From: Candidatus Poribacteria bacterium
GTDB taxonomy: Bacteria; Poribacteria; WGA-4E; UBA9662
DNA: 64,000 nt
Direction of reading: 5' to 3'
Assembly (NCBI GenBank): GCA_002709695.1
Contig: PAQF01000028.1
Coordinates: forward strand, 62,001-126,000
Made by a program: the position numbers and the translations under genes
Part shown: positions 34,148 through 42,532 of the stretch, one piece after another
Position numbering within the stretch: the stretch's first letter is position 1
How the letters are laid out: each line of letters starts with the position of its first letter
The notes under the pieces: generated by a model
What the model was told of the DNA's origin: nothing
Database searches by the model: none
Seen by the model: only the letters and a program-made list of their open reading frames with translations

Positions 34148-36274
34148 TCATTCTAGAAGGGATGAGGAAAGATTTTCTAAAAAGAATTTGGGATTAAACC
34201 GTACAGGTGTTAGCGTTGGTAATAGTACTTGATAATTAGTACCAAACTTATTGTCAGGCAGATAGTAATCTGTGCTGATAAAGTGTGCACCAGAGCTTAG
34301 CGCAGCCTCCAGCCGAGTGATGTCAGCGGTACGAGCTTCTTTTGTGTCTGCATCAGCTCTTGTTCGAACTAGGTACCCTTTTAGGACTAGGTCTTGAATA
34401 TACTGTTGGTTTTCAATGGGATCGTTGATTATCCGGAATGCTGCTTCCGGTTGTCCTTCTTTCGCATCGACAAACAGAATTCTTCCTTGCAGTGAGGGAT
34501 GCCCATGTTTGTAGATTTCGATTTTTTCCTGACCTGCATCCAGTGCAAAGAATACTTTCCCACGGGATGTTTTTAATGTGGGCCATTGGTCATTAGTAAT
34601 TGCTGTTTCTAGCTTCTGATAATTTCCGCGCACATGGTCAGGCAAAATTAACTCTGATTTTCTAAAAACGCTCAGAATCTCTTGGTCTAAATGGTCAAAT
34701 GCCTGTTTGTCAAACGGTAATGGCTGTACAAAATTCGGTTGATTGATAACACCCTCCTTGGTATTTATTGTAATCAGGATTGGTGTATGTCTTGGATTTG
34801 CTTTGGACCATTGGTAGACTTCCTTTAGAGCTTCTTTAAACGTCAGACAGTTGCTTCGAAAATCTATATCTTGCACGTGTAAGACTTTAAAACCTGGATT
34901 GTTCATCTTCCCTTTTGGGTCGTACGGAGGGCCGAGAGGGAAGTTCATCTCTTTGACCGCCGTGATCCCATAGGGGTTAGCATATCTTCCTCCTTCAGGG
35001 TCATAAAATAGGTCCAGTTCCAACTGTCGTAACCCCAAGGCTAATTGCTCAGTAAGGGAAATGTGTTCGTAATCTAGAGAATCAGCAGTATCTGGGTCTC
35101 GATCCCTGAGAATTTTCATCAACGATGAAGCAATGGCCTCTTTGAAGCTATTATGACTACCAATGGCTTGAATCTGATTCATGCGCAGATGCCGGTCCAA
35201 CCAAACTCGAGCTCGCTCATATGTCGTCCTGTTTTCTAGTTGAAATCCATGCTCAGGATTTTTTTGGAGAAATTCAACTGCTAAATCCGGAAAGTCAGTG
35301 AAGACCCCATCTACATTCGCATCCAAGAAAAGTATTCGTAACAAATGATCGAAATTGATTATTTGTGGAGGTAGTTGATCAATTCTTAAGGTATAAGGAT
35401 GAACTTTTAAGTTCAGCTTGTGCGCATCTTGGACTAACGATGATAAAGTTGGTTGCCCATCCTTTTGTATGTTTTTAATAATGTGTCGTATTGATGGACC
35501 AATCCCATCGGCGTAACCTGCGATCAGCTTTAAACCTGGTGGTAATATCATTTGTTCATAATCGATTGCTAAATCTGGGTTATCGGAACCAATTAACTGT
35601 ACCAGTTTAAGGTCAGTTTTCAAAACCTCGCGCATCCGCTGAGTTTCAAATGGATCAAAACATTGTACATATATTGGGTCTTCTGACTCAGTATATCCAT
35701 AGTCACTAAGTGTTTTAAGGACTACTCGGCTAATGTCTTTTCCATTTTGTTGATGCCAAGCGGGTTCTTTTATCTCTACGTAGAATCCAACTACTTTACC
35801 AGTACTACGATTCAATCCTTGGATAAGCTCAATTTCTTCACTTAATGTGGGGATTTGGAAAGTTGAGCGGTGAGGTGGAAATCTCTGAGGATAAACGATA
35901 GAATTTCTATCAATATCGTATCTTTCAGTGACTTTAAGCCGCTTGATTTCCGAGAGGGTGAAATCGATGGCGTAGTATTTGTTGTCTGCCCTAGCACGTT
36001 CAGGAAAAATCTCGGTGACATTTGTAACCGCTTGAAGATCAATATCGTGCAAAACGATTGGTTGGTCATCTTTAGACAAAACAACGTCTTGCTCAATGTA
36101 GTGGGCACCCATCCCATAGGCGAGTGCTTTGGCTGCTAACGTATGTTCGGGAAGATAACCCGAAGCTCCTCGATGAGCAATGACAATTTTTGAAAATTGT
36201 TTGCTAAATACCAAAGTATGAATTAGGAACAACAGAAGAATGAGATACAGATTGCAATATCTAGTTTTATCCAT
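34148..36274 (-). CDS. Fusion of glycerophosphodiester phosphodiesterase and PI-PLC-like domain, exported
   Basis: A 708-residue protein with a signal peptide (residues 1-25). Residues 28-350 are GlpQ-type GDPD: IVIAHRGASGYLPEHT with the catalytic His, HYIEQDVVLSKDDQPIVLHD with Glu-Asp and second His, and DANVDGVFTDFPDLAVEF at the end. Residues 370-700 are a Ca2+-dependent phosphoinositide-PLC-like barrel: QAIGSHNSFKEA with the first His, LRQLELDLFYDPEGG, and KVLHVQDIDFRSN with the second His. Both halves cleave phosphodiesters of glycerol or inositol lipids, so it could strip head groups from host or own phospholipids in the periplasm. No gene partner is evident. Confidence 0.85.
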   Translation of the reverse strand: MDKTRYCNLYLILLLFLIHTLVFSKQFSKIVIAHRGASGYLPEHTLAAKALAYGMGAHYIEQDVVLSKDDQPIVLHDIDLQAVTNVTEIFPERARADNKYYAIDFTLSEIKRLKVTERYDIDRNSIVYPQRFPPHRSTFQIPTLSEEIELIQGLNRSTGKVVGFYVEIKEPAWHQQNGKDISRVVLKTLSDYGYTESEDPIYVQCFDPFETQRMREVLKTDLKLVQLIGSDNPDLAIDYEQMILPPGLKLIAGYADGIGPSIRHIIKNIQKDGQPTLSSLVQDAHKLNLKVHPYTLRIDQLPPQIINFDHLLRILFLDANVDGVFTDFPDLAVEFLQKNPEHGFQLENRTTYERARVWLDRHLRMNQIQAIGSHNSFKEAIASSLMKILRDRDPDTADSLDYEHISLTEQLALGLRQLELDLFYDPEGGRYANPYGITAVKEMNFPLGPPYDPKGKMNNPGFKVLHVQDIDFRSNCLTFKEALKEVYQWSKANPRHTPILITINTKEGVINQPNFVQPLPFDKQAFDHLDQEILSVFRKSELILPDHVRGNYQKLETAITNDQWPTLKTSRGKVFFALDAGQEKIEIYKHGHPSLQGRILFVDAKEGQPEAAFRIINDPIENQQYIQDLVLKGYLVRTRADADTKEARTADITRLEAALSSGAHFISTDYYLPDNKFGTNYQVLLPTLTPVRFNPKFFLENLSSSLLE

Positions 36275-36300
36275 TTAGCCACCATTTTTAAGATGGGTGG

Positions 36301-36540
36301 CTAAATTTGGTCAAGCTTTTCATCTTTTAAACCGTCAAAAGGTTCTTCTCCGTCCTCAGTTAGTTGTTGAATGCGCAACTCCGCATCGTCCAATGTTTGA
36401 CGACATAACCTAGCAAACCGTATACCATCTTCAAAAGCCTTGAGTGATTCTTCCAGTGTCAGTTCATCGCCGGATTCCAGAAGGCTGACAGTTTTCTCAA
36501 GTTGTGCTAAACTCTGTTCAAAATCGACATTTTTATCCAT
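36301..36540 (-). CDS. xseB: Exodeoxyribonuclease VII small subunit
   Basis: A 79-residue helical protein: DFEQSLAQLEKTVSLLESGDELTLEESLKAFEDGIRFARLCRQTLDDAELRIQQL is the full XseB pattern of a long helical hairpin that wraps XseA. ATG 36540 is the start; the codon lies in the last 8 bases of xseA, so the two overlap and translation is coupled. The longer upstream frame has no support. The enzyme degrades single-stranded DNA in both directions. Confidence 0.93.
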   Translation of the reverse strand: MDKNVDFEQSLAQLEKTVSLLESGDELTLEESLKAFEDGIRFARLCRQTLDDAELRIQQLTEDGEEPFDGLKDEKLDQI

Positions 36541-37837
36541 CTTCAACTTCCTTCTTCGATATAATTTGGCTGGTAAGTTCACCTTGTGACAGTTTGATGT
36601 AAACGGTATCGCCAATGTTGACAGATGAAGCATTGGTGATTGGTTTGTTTTTGATATCACTGGCGATACTGTAACCTCGTTTTAGTGTTTCAAGTGGGCT
36701 CAGTTGATTTAATTTTGCTGTGTTGACTTGAAGTATAGTTTCCTTGGTCTGTTTAAGATCTCTAATTAACAACACTTGTTTTTGTTGACAAAGATTTACC
36801 GTGTCTTTCAACTGGTGGATTTGTTGTTGAATCGCATTTCGGTTAATTAATTGTATTCGTTCAACCTTTTGCCTAAGCAGATTAATGCGGTTAAGTTGGC
36901 TCTCCGCAGGAATTTGGTGTTCGAAGACCTGTAGTTCTGTTCTAAGGAATTTGACCACTTGTTTAATGTCTTGTAGCAATCGTAATTCTTGATCACGGAT
37001 TTTTATCTGCAGGTTATGCTGATCTGGTACAGCTCGTTCTGCAGCGGATGACGGTGTAGCCGCTCGGTAGTCAGCGACGAAATCTGCCAGTGTGACATCT
37101 GTTTCATGTCCGACAGCAGAAATGATTGGAATCTGCGAAGAAAATATCGCTCGGGCAACAGATTCTTCATTAAATGACCATAATTCTTCAATTGATCCTC
37201 CACCGCGACCAACAATGAGTAGATCGAGATCCGAACGTTGATTAGCTATCTGGATTGCTGTTGTAATCTGCTTAGGGGCTTCATTGCCTTGAACTAGCGT
37301 AGGAAAAAGCAAAACCTCCACAATTGGATATCTCTCTAAAAGAACACGGATGATGTCTTGAATTGCAGCACCGGTAGCCGAAGTGACAACGCCGATCTTC
37401 TTTGGAAATGAAGGAATTGCTTTTTTATGCTCTTGATCGAATAGTCCTTCTGCTCCCAGTTTGGCTTTAAGACGTTCTAACTCTAGCTGCATCATACCAA
37501 TGCCAGCTGGTTTAAGTTGATCTCCAATTAATTGGTAGGTACTATTTTTAGGGTAAATGTCAACTTTACCGTGGATAAGTACCTCATCCCCGTTTTGCGG
37601 GTTGTTTTCCAAGTTGATTGCGTTATGTTTGAAAATAACACAATTTATAGTACTATTTTCTTCCTTGATCTTAAAATACAGATGTCCTGAGTATGGTCGA
37701 CTCAAGTCCGATATTTCTCCTTTGACCCAAATATCAGATAATGCTGGATCAAAAGTCAATATGTCTTTAATATACTGAACAATATCAGCGACTGTGTACG
37801 GGTGCAAGGGTTGGATTTCCTTAAACAGTTCCATCAT
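36533..37837 (-). CDS. xseA: Exodeoxyribonuclease VII large subunit
   Basis: A 434-residue XseA. The N-terminal OB-fold (DIWVKGEISDLSRPYSGHLYFKIKEENSTINCVIFKHNA) binds single-stranded DNA. The catalytic part has IGVVTSATGAAIQDI, LDLLIVGRGGGSIEELWSFNEESVARAIF, and SAVGHETDVTLADFVADYRAATPSSAAE. A long coiled-coil and a short C-terminal domain (SPLETLKRGYSI, VNIGDTVYIKLSQG) finish it. Length and all blocks are normal. ATG 37837 or the next ATG are both possible starts. It is the first gene of xseA-xseB. Confidence 0.95.
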   Translation of the reverse strand: MMELFKEIQPLHPYTVADIVQYIKDILTFDPALSDIWVKGEISDLSRPYSGHLYFKIKEENSTINCVIFKHNAINLENNPQNGDEVLIHGKVDIYPKNSTYQLIGDQLKPAGIGMMQLELERLKAKLGAEGLFDQEHKKAIPSFPKKIGVVTSATGAAIQDIIRVLLERYPIVEVLLFPTLVQGNEAPKQITTAIQIANQRSDLDLLIVGRGGGSIEELWSFNEESVARAIFSSQIPIISAVGHETDVTLADFVADYRAATPSSAAERAVPDQHNLQIKIRDQELRLLQDIKQVVKFLRTELQVFEHQIPAESQLNRINLLRQKVERIQLINRNAIQQQIHQLKDTVNLCQQKQVLLIRDLKQTKETILQVNTAKLNQLSPLETLKRGYSIASDIKNKPITNASSVNIGDTVYIKLSQGELTSQIISKKEVEDG

Positions 37838-37934
37838 GTTCTTTTTCAGTTGTTTTTGCTATTTTAACATTATAGTAGGTTTTTGCTGGATTACCAAGCG
37901 ATTTGTCTTTTTCATTCCATACCGAGGTACTAAT

Positions 37935-38570
37935 ATGAAATCTATCTACTGTTGCATAGCTTATTTGATTTTGGGCAATATGTTTTTTCAGATTGTTGGG
38001 TGTGTAAATCTACAGCAACGGACAATCTTGTTAGAGGCAAATGCCCTTAGTTGTGGAGTTGCACCCGGCGTTGTTGATGGTAATTTTGATACTACAGGAG
38101 AAATGTATATCAACGCCAAATTAGTAAAAATAGGCGAGCAATATTATAATACCCGACAATCGAGAACACTTCGTACTGGCAAAAAATATGCTGAATTGGT
38201 AGTTGAACTCGATCAGCCTAGGCATATTACGCACATTGAGATCCACGCAATGTCCAAGATGACGAATGTGAAAATTTTTGTGGTCAAAGAAAAACCTAAA
38301 GTAGGCGAGTTGTTGACCTTTGAACCTACCCGTGTTCGACATACAACGCATACAATACCTGCCGGTTCAGCAGCCAAGTTCCGGCTGAGCGAAAAGGTGT
38401 CGCTTCTTAAAATTACTGCTGCCCCGGTTAAGGATACATCACAAGGTACTTCTCGTGGTCGTCATCGTGAGAACCGACTTGGAATCTCTATTTTTGAACT
38501 TGATATTCCTTTAAAGGGACCAGCTATCCGCGAAGTTAAATTTTATCAAGCGGCCGAAGTCAATGGTTAA
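37935..38570 (+). CDS. Lipoprotein of unknown function, divergent from xseA
   Basis: A 211-residue protein; ATG 37935 with GAGG upstream is chosen over an overlapping earlier ATG (37794). The signal MKSIYCCIAYLILGNMFFQIVGC ends in a lipobox-like VGC. The mature part is beta-rich: VVDGNFDTTGEMYI and ELVVELDQPRHITHIEIHAMSKMTNVKIFVV resemble the edge strands of discoidin / F5-8 type C carbohydrate-binding domains (sequence of variable loop, then HIEIH strand). The C-terminal region has LGISIFELDIPLKGP. The fold guess is weak; the family is not recognised. It stands alone between xseA and the convergent futC. Confidence 0.6.
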   Translation: MKSIYCCIAYLILGNMFFQIVGCVNLQQRTILLEANALSCGVAPGVVDGNFDTTGEMYINAKLVKIGEQYYNTRQSRTLRTGKKYAELVVELDQPRHITHIEIHAMSKMTNVKIFVVKEKPKVGELLTFEPTRVRHTTHTIPAGSAAKFRLSEKVSLLKITAAPVKDTSQGTSRGRHRENRLGISIFELDIPLKGPAIREVKFYQAAEVNG

Positions 38571-38730
38571 TGGCAAGGATGATTGATTGTAATTCCTTTA
38601 GTGCTGAGGAGGGAGAAAAAGATAGTAACTTGTCCCATAGCAAACAAATGAGGGTGTATCAAGACTTACAGAGCAGGAATATGAGAGACGAATATGTAGA
38701 GATGGTAGTGTGTCCAAATTTTTATTATGG

Positions 38731-38752
38731 AGAACAAACCTAGGTTTGTTCT
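38731..38752. terminator. 22-bp perfect palindrome at the 3' end of futC
   Basis: The half-site AGAACAAACCT is followed by its exact complement, so the DNA is a perfect 22-bp palindrome that spans the last codons and stop of futC. It can form an 11-bp hairpin, but no T-run follows on either strand. A terminator, or an RNA 3'-end stabiliser, is the likely use. Confidence 0.4.
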
Positions 38753-39762
38753 TGGACTACTACAGCAGATTCAACTGCTTTCACTTCTACGCTTTGGCCT
38801 ACTTGGACAGGACAATCATAGTTGGTCTGAACGAGGCATCGATGATCATTAAAATCGATTTCATAGGTCAGGTCGCTACCTTTAAAATCCCGTTTGCAAA
38901 CGGTTCCCACACATCCACCATTGGGTGTTTCCATGACTAAATGTTCAGGCCGAATCGAGACTGAGACTTGACCGAAGGCGGGGGATTCAATCTGAAGTTG
39001 TCCTAATTGTGTCTGTACCCTGCGGCCGTCAGCAATTCCTTGAATAATGTTCGACTGTCCTAAGAAATTGGCTACAAAAGCGGTTTCAGGTTTGTGATAG
39101 ATTTCTTCTGGAGTACCGACCTGTTCGATTTGACCTTGGCGCATCACAGCTATGCGATCAGCAAAGGAGAGGGCTTCTTCTGTATCATGGGTGACCAAAA
39201 TGGCGGACATTTTGACTGACTTCAACAGCTTATGAACTTCTAATCGAGTAGATTCTCTTAGCTCCGGGTCCAAGCTAGAAAAAGGTTCGTCGAGCAGAAT
39301 TAGTTTAGGGTTGGGGCCCATAGAGCGTGCCAAAGCTACCCTTTGTTGCTCACCACCAGACATTGCTTGTGGACTTCGGTGTTGTAGGTCTTGCAAACGC
39401 ACCATCTCCAGAAGTTCTTCGGCGCGTTTCATTCGTTTAGCTTTGGGCAGATCTTTCAATCCAAAAGCCACATTTTGAATCACACTTAGATGTGGGAATA
39501 GAGCATAGTTCTGAAATACGAAACCGACGCCGCGCTTTTCTGGTGGTACGTGTGTTCCTTTCCCTCCAATTGGCTGTCCCAGTAATTCTATTTTGCCATG
39601 ATCTGCTTTTTCGAAGCCCGCGATAAGTCGCAAAGTAGTGGTTTTACCACATCCACTTGGTCCCAATAAGGCGAAGATCTCTTTCTCTCCTACAGTAAAA
39701 TCAATTGCATTGACCACTGTTGTATCTGAAAAAGTTTTAGTCAAGTTTTGAACATTTAGCAT
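38740..39762 (-). CDS. futC: Ferric iron ABC transporter ATP-binding protein
   Basis: A 340-residue ABC ATPase: Walker A GPSGCGKT, Q-loop VFQNYALFPH, signature MSGGEQQR, Walker B LILLDEPFSSLDPELR, H-loop LVTHDTEEAL. The C-terminal part (residues 240-335) is a TOBE-type regulatory domain. This is the FbpC/FutC pattern. It is the last gene of a three-gene unit (binding protein, permease, ATPase) and powers Fe3+ import. It is separated from the permease by 34 bases. Confidence 0.9.
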   Translation of the reverse strand: MLNVQNLTKTFSDTTVVNAIDFTVGEKEIFALLGPSGCGKTTTLRLIAGFEKADHGKIELLGQPIGGKGTHVPPEKRGVGFVFQNYALFPHLSVIQNVAFGLKDLPKAKRMKRAEELLEMVRLQDLQHRSPQAMSGGEQQRVALARSMGPNPKLILLDEPFSSLDPELRESTRLEVHKLLKSVKMSAILVTHDTEEALSFADRIAVMRQGQIEQVGTPEEIYHKPETAFVANFLGQSNIIQGIADGRRVQTQLGQLQIESPAFGQVSVSIRPEHLVMETPNGGCVGTVCKRDFKGSDLTYEIDFNDHRCLVQTNYDCPVQVGQSVEVKAVESAVVVQEQT

Positions 39763-39796
39763 ATTAACTTCATTTAGAGCATAGGACTGACAGTAC

Positions 39797-41344
39797 CTAT
39801 GCTACTTCAGACTCCTTGAACAGAATAGTGGAAACGAAAAGTAAAGAGACAACTATTAAGACTAAGGCGTAAGGAGCGGCCTCAACGAACATTGCTTCCT
39901 CAGCATGTGACCAAAGTCTAAGTGCTAGTGTGTCAAACCCAATTGGTGACAACAGGGAGGTAATCGGAAGCTCTTTCATGGTAGCCAAAAAGACGAAGGC
40001 AAAGCTGACGATCAGTCCATTTCGTAGAAGAGGTACTGTGGTTCGCAAAAATGCGGCCAAAGGCGAACTACCAAGAGATCTAGCTGCTTCCTCTAGATGG
40101 TTGGGGATTTGCAAGAGTGCCGATCTCACTGGACCAATGGCCTCAGCAAGAAAATGCAGTACATAAGCAACGATTAATAACCAGAATGTCTGATAGATCA
40201 ATGAGAATCCATGCAAAGAAAGGAAGACCCACGCTAAAGCGAAGGCTAATGGCGGCATGGCGTAGCCAATATAACTGAGTCTCTCAAAAATATCGGAAAA
40301 AGTAGAAGGATAATGAATACTGGTATAGGTGATCAGCAAGGCTATTAAGGTTGCTAATATAGCGGTTATTATTGAGACTGAGGCTGATTGGAGAATGACT
40401 TCAGCTAACTTGGTTAGGACTGAAACGTTGAACCCTCGACTTGACCAAAAGAGTACGGTTAATGTGGGAACAACTACACTGCCAAAAACGACGCTAGTTA
40501 AGATCGGGTAGGTGATCCACTTCCAGTTCCCCAAAGGGGTAGGGACAATAGGTTGAACCTGCATTTTCCCTACTTGGCGGTACTGATTTTTGCTTAAAAT
40601 TCTCATTTCCAATACTAGCAAAACACAGGTAAACGCAATCAAAATCAGGGCTAACCAAGCTGCATATGTTCGATCAAAGGCAGCCATATATTGTGAGAAC
40701 AGCGCATAACTAAAGGTTTCGTATCGCATCAAAGAGACAACACCAAAGTCGCCAAGCACGTGGAGGAAAACCAGTAACCCTCCTGCTAGAAAAGCAGGGC
40801 GAAGTTGAGGAAATACCACATGCCAAGCGGTTTCCCATTCAGAATAACCTAGACTGCGAGCCGAGTCAGATAAAGCTGGATTTACCCCAAACATGGCGGA
40901 TCTAAGATTTAGGAACAGGTATGGGAAGGTAGAGAACGTCAAGGCAATCCAAGCACCTAGGAATCCACTTAGATTTGGCAAATTAACACCAAGTACTTGT
41001 TGCCCCTGAAATCCTGTTAAACTGAGCAGGGTATAGGCGGTAACATATCCAGGAACGGCTAAAGGAAGAACACCTGCTAAGGTGAAGAGGGGCTTGAACT
41101 TTAAGTCAGAATTGGTAGTTAGCCATGCCATTGGAGAAGCAATCAAGGTGCTAAAAATCACCACGGCCACACCCAGCAACAGTGTATTGAAAAACAGCTT
41201 GAGATTACGTTGATTGATAACTGATGTCAAAATTTCAGCTGGGGAAGCACTACAAGCTTTTAGAAGTAAATAACCGAGTGGTAATAGCATGATTAACCCG
41301 ATGACAAAAACAGGGAAGGTTAGATACCAGGGAGGCAAGCGCAT
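39797..41344 (-). CDS. futB: Ferric iron ABC transporter permease (fused two-domain)
   Basis: A 515-residue permease with about twelve membrane helices in two homologous halves, each with the EAA loop for the ATPase (SARSLGYSEWETAWHVVFPQLRPA in half one, EAARSLGSSPLAAFLRTTVPLLRNG in half two). This is the FbpB/FutB/SfuB build. It starts one base after the futA stop and ends before futC. It carries iron across the inner membrane. Confidence 0.92.
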   Translation of the reverse strand: MRLPPWYLTFPVFVIGLIMLLPLGYLLLKACSASPAEILTSVINQRNLKLFFNTLLLGVAVVIFSTLIASPMAWLTTNSDLKFKPLFTLAGVLPLAVPGYVTAYTLLSLTGFQGQQVLGVNLPNLSGFLGAWIALTFSTFPYLFLNLRSAMFGVNPALSDSARSLGYSEWETAWHVVFPQLRPAFLAGGLLVFLHVLGDFGVVSLMRYETFSYALFSQYMAAFDRTYAAWLALILIAFTCVLLVLEMRILSKNQYRQVGKMQVQPIVPTPLGNWKWITYPILTSVVFGSVVVPTLTVLFWSSRGFNVSVLTKLAEVILQSASVSIITAILATLIALLITYTSIHYPSTFSDIFERLSYIGYAMPPLAFALAWVFLSLHGFSLIYQTFWLLIVAYVLHFLAEAIGPVRSALLQIPNHLEEAARSLGSSPLAAFLRTTVPLLRNGLIVSFAFVFLATMKELPITSLLSPIGFDTLALRLWSHAEEAMFVEAAPYALVLIVVSLLFVSTILFKESEVA

Positions 41345-41345
41345 C

Positions 41346-42350
41346 TTATAACAAGCCTACTCGCTGCAATAGCTTGAGCGTTCCTTCTGTATCATCTAAC
41401 TGCCCCAGATCAATAGATGGAGACTGTTTGACCAACTCGTCTAAAGGTAACAGTTGTGGATTTGGAATTGTCTCATCAGTGACGGCGTATTCAAACACTT
41501 GACTGGAGAAGTATTGTTGGGCTTTAGCTGATAACAAATAATTAACCAGCTTTTGTGCCATCTTTGGATGCTGGCTAGTTTTCAGAACGCCAATTCCCGC
41601 TACGTTAACCAAATTACCAGGATCGCCTGATTGGAAAAATTTCTGCTCGACTGGAAACTTAGCGTTAGATTTCTTAAAACGAAGGAGATAGTAGTGGTTG
41701 GGAAGTCCAAGGTGAATCTCACCTGCTGCTAAAGCCTGAATAATTGGTGTGTTTTTGGGATAGTTTTTAGTTTTATTGTCTTTCATAGCACGGAGCCAGC
41801 TTTCGGTCTTTTCTTCGCCAACTAATACTCTCATGCCCGTGACAAAGGACTGAAAAGAGGCATTCCGAGGTGCCCAGCCGACTCTACCTTCCCATTTGGG
41901 GGCAGTTAAGTCAAAAACACTACTAGGTACATCTTTTGCTTGTAGATGCTCTGTGGCATAAGCGATCACTCTAGCACGGATGCTAGTTGCTATCCAATCT
42001 TGATTGGACGCTCCCTGAAACTTTTTGGGCACCAAAGATAAAGTTTCGGGGGGAAGTAGGGTGAATTGCTTGTTTTTGCTGATAACACCCAATGCACCTC
42101 CATCTTGCGCCCAAAATAAGTCTGCGGGTGATTTATTGCCTTCCTCCATCAAAGTCAGGGCTAATTGTGCCGTATTCCCATATTTAACATTGACCTTAAT
42201 GGTATTCTCTTGTTCGAATTTTTTGATGATTGGCTCGACTAAGCTTTTGCTACGTCCTGAGTAGATGACCAGTTCATCAGCTGCCTTTACTACATTAATC
42301 AAGACACAAGCCGAAATAATAGTTAGGATAACCTTAAATTTTCTTTTCAA
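41346..42350 (-). CDS. futA: Ferric iron-binding periplasmic protein
   Basis: A 334-residue binding protein with signal peptide (residues 1-23, cleaved near VKA-AD). VIYSGRSKSLVEPIIKKFEQEN opens the mature part; ADLFWAQDGGALG, VGWAPRNASFQSFV, and GLPNHYYLLRFKK follow. The Tyr-Tyr pair is the iron-binding dityrosine of FbpA/FutA proteins. It binds Fe3+ in the periplasm and passes it to FutB. It is the first gene of the operon, with a strong promoter and Fur-like box upstream. Confidence 0.92.
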   Translation of the reverse strand: MKRKFKVILTIISACVLINVVKAADELVIYSGRSKSLVEPIIKKFEQENTIKVNVKYGNTAQLALTLMEEGNKSPADLFWAQDGGALGVISKNKQFTLLPPETLSLVPKKFQGASNQDWIATSIRARVIAYATEHLQAKDVPSSVFDLTAPKWEGRVGWAPRNASFQSFVTGMRVLVGEEKTESWLRAMKDNKTKNYPKNTPIIQALAAGEIHLGLPNHYYLLRFKKSNAKFPVEQKFFQSGDPGNLVNVAGIGVLKTSQHPKMAQKLVNYLLSAKAQQYFSSQVFEYAVTDETIPNPQLLPLDELVKQSPSIDLGQLDDTEGTLKLLQRVGLL

Positions 42351-42417
42351 TTTCTTGCTCCTTGTATGTTTCTTGGTATTGCCGCAAACTATATTTTACA
42401 GGCAATCCGGAAGACAT

Positions 42418-42432
42418 TGAGTCTCAGTGTCA
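42418..42432 (-). promoter_or_regulatory. Putative Fur-type 7-1-7 operator before futA
   Basis: Plus-strand reading TGAGTCTcAGTGTCA (minus strand TGACACTGAGACTCA). It lies 17 bases after the -10 of the minus-strand promoter and about 68 bases before the futA ATG. Confidence 0.65.
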
Positions 42433-42449
42433 AAAATCTCCCTAGCCTA

Positions 42450-42479
42450 ATTCTATAGTAAATTTTGTCCTCCTGTCAA
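42450..42479 (-). promoter_or_regulatory. Sigma70-type promoter of futABC
   Basis: On the minus strand: perfect TTGACA (42479-42474), 18-base spacer, TAGAAT (42455-42450). The same -35/-10 pair (TTGACA/TAGAAT) recurs at 45653-45681. Confidence 0.7.
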
Positions 42480-42532
42480 GGAGATTAATACCTTTAGTTG
42501 GCGATGTGAGCTAATTCACACTCTCTGATTCA

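Noticed and set aside
36540..36660. N-terminal extension of the XseB frame
   Set aside because: It lies wholly within xseA coding sequence, in another frame; XseB homology begins at ATG 36540.
37794..37934. N-terminal extension of the lipoprotein at 37935
   Set aside because: It overlaps xseA on the other strand, and the signal peptide starts at the ATG with a ribosome site.
38941..38980. GAGACTGAGAC within futC as another Fur box
   Set aside because: It is inside coding sequence and lacks the second half-site.
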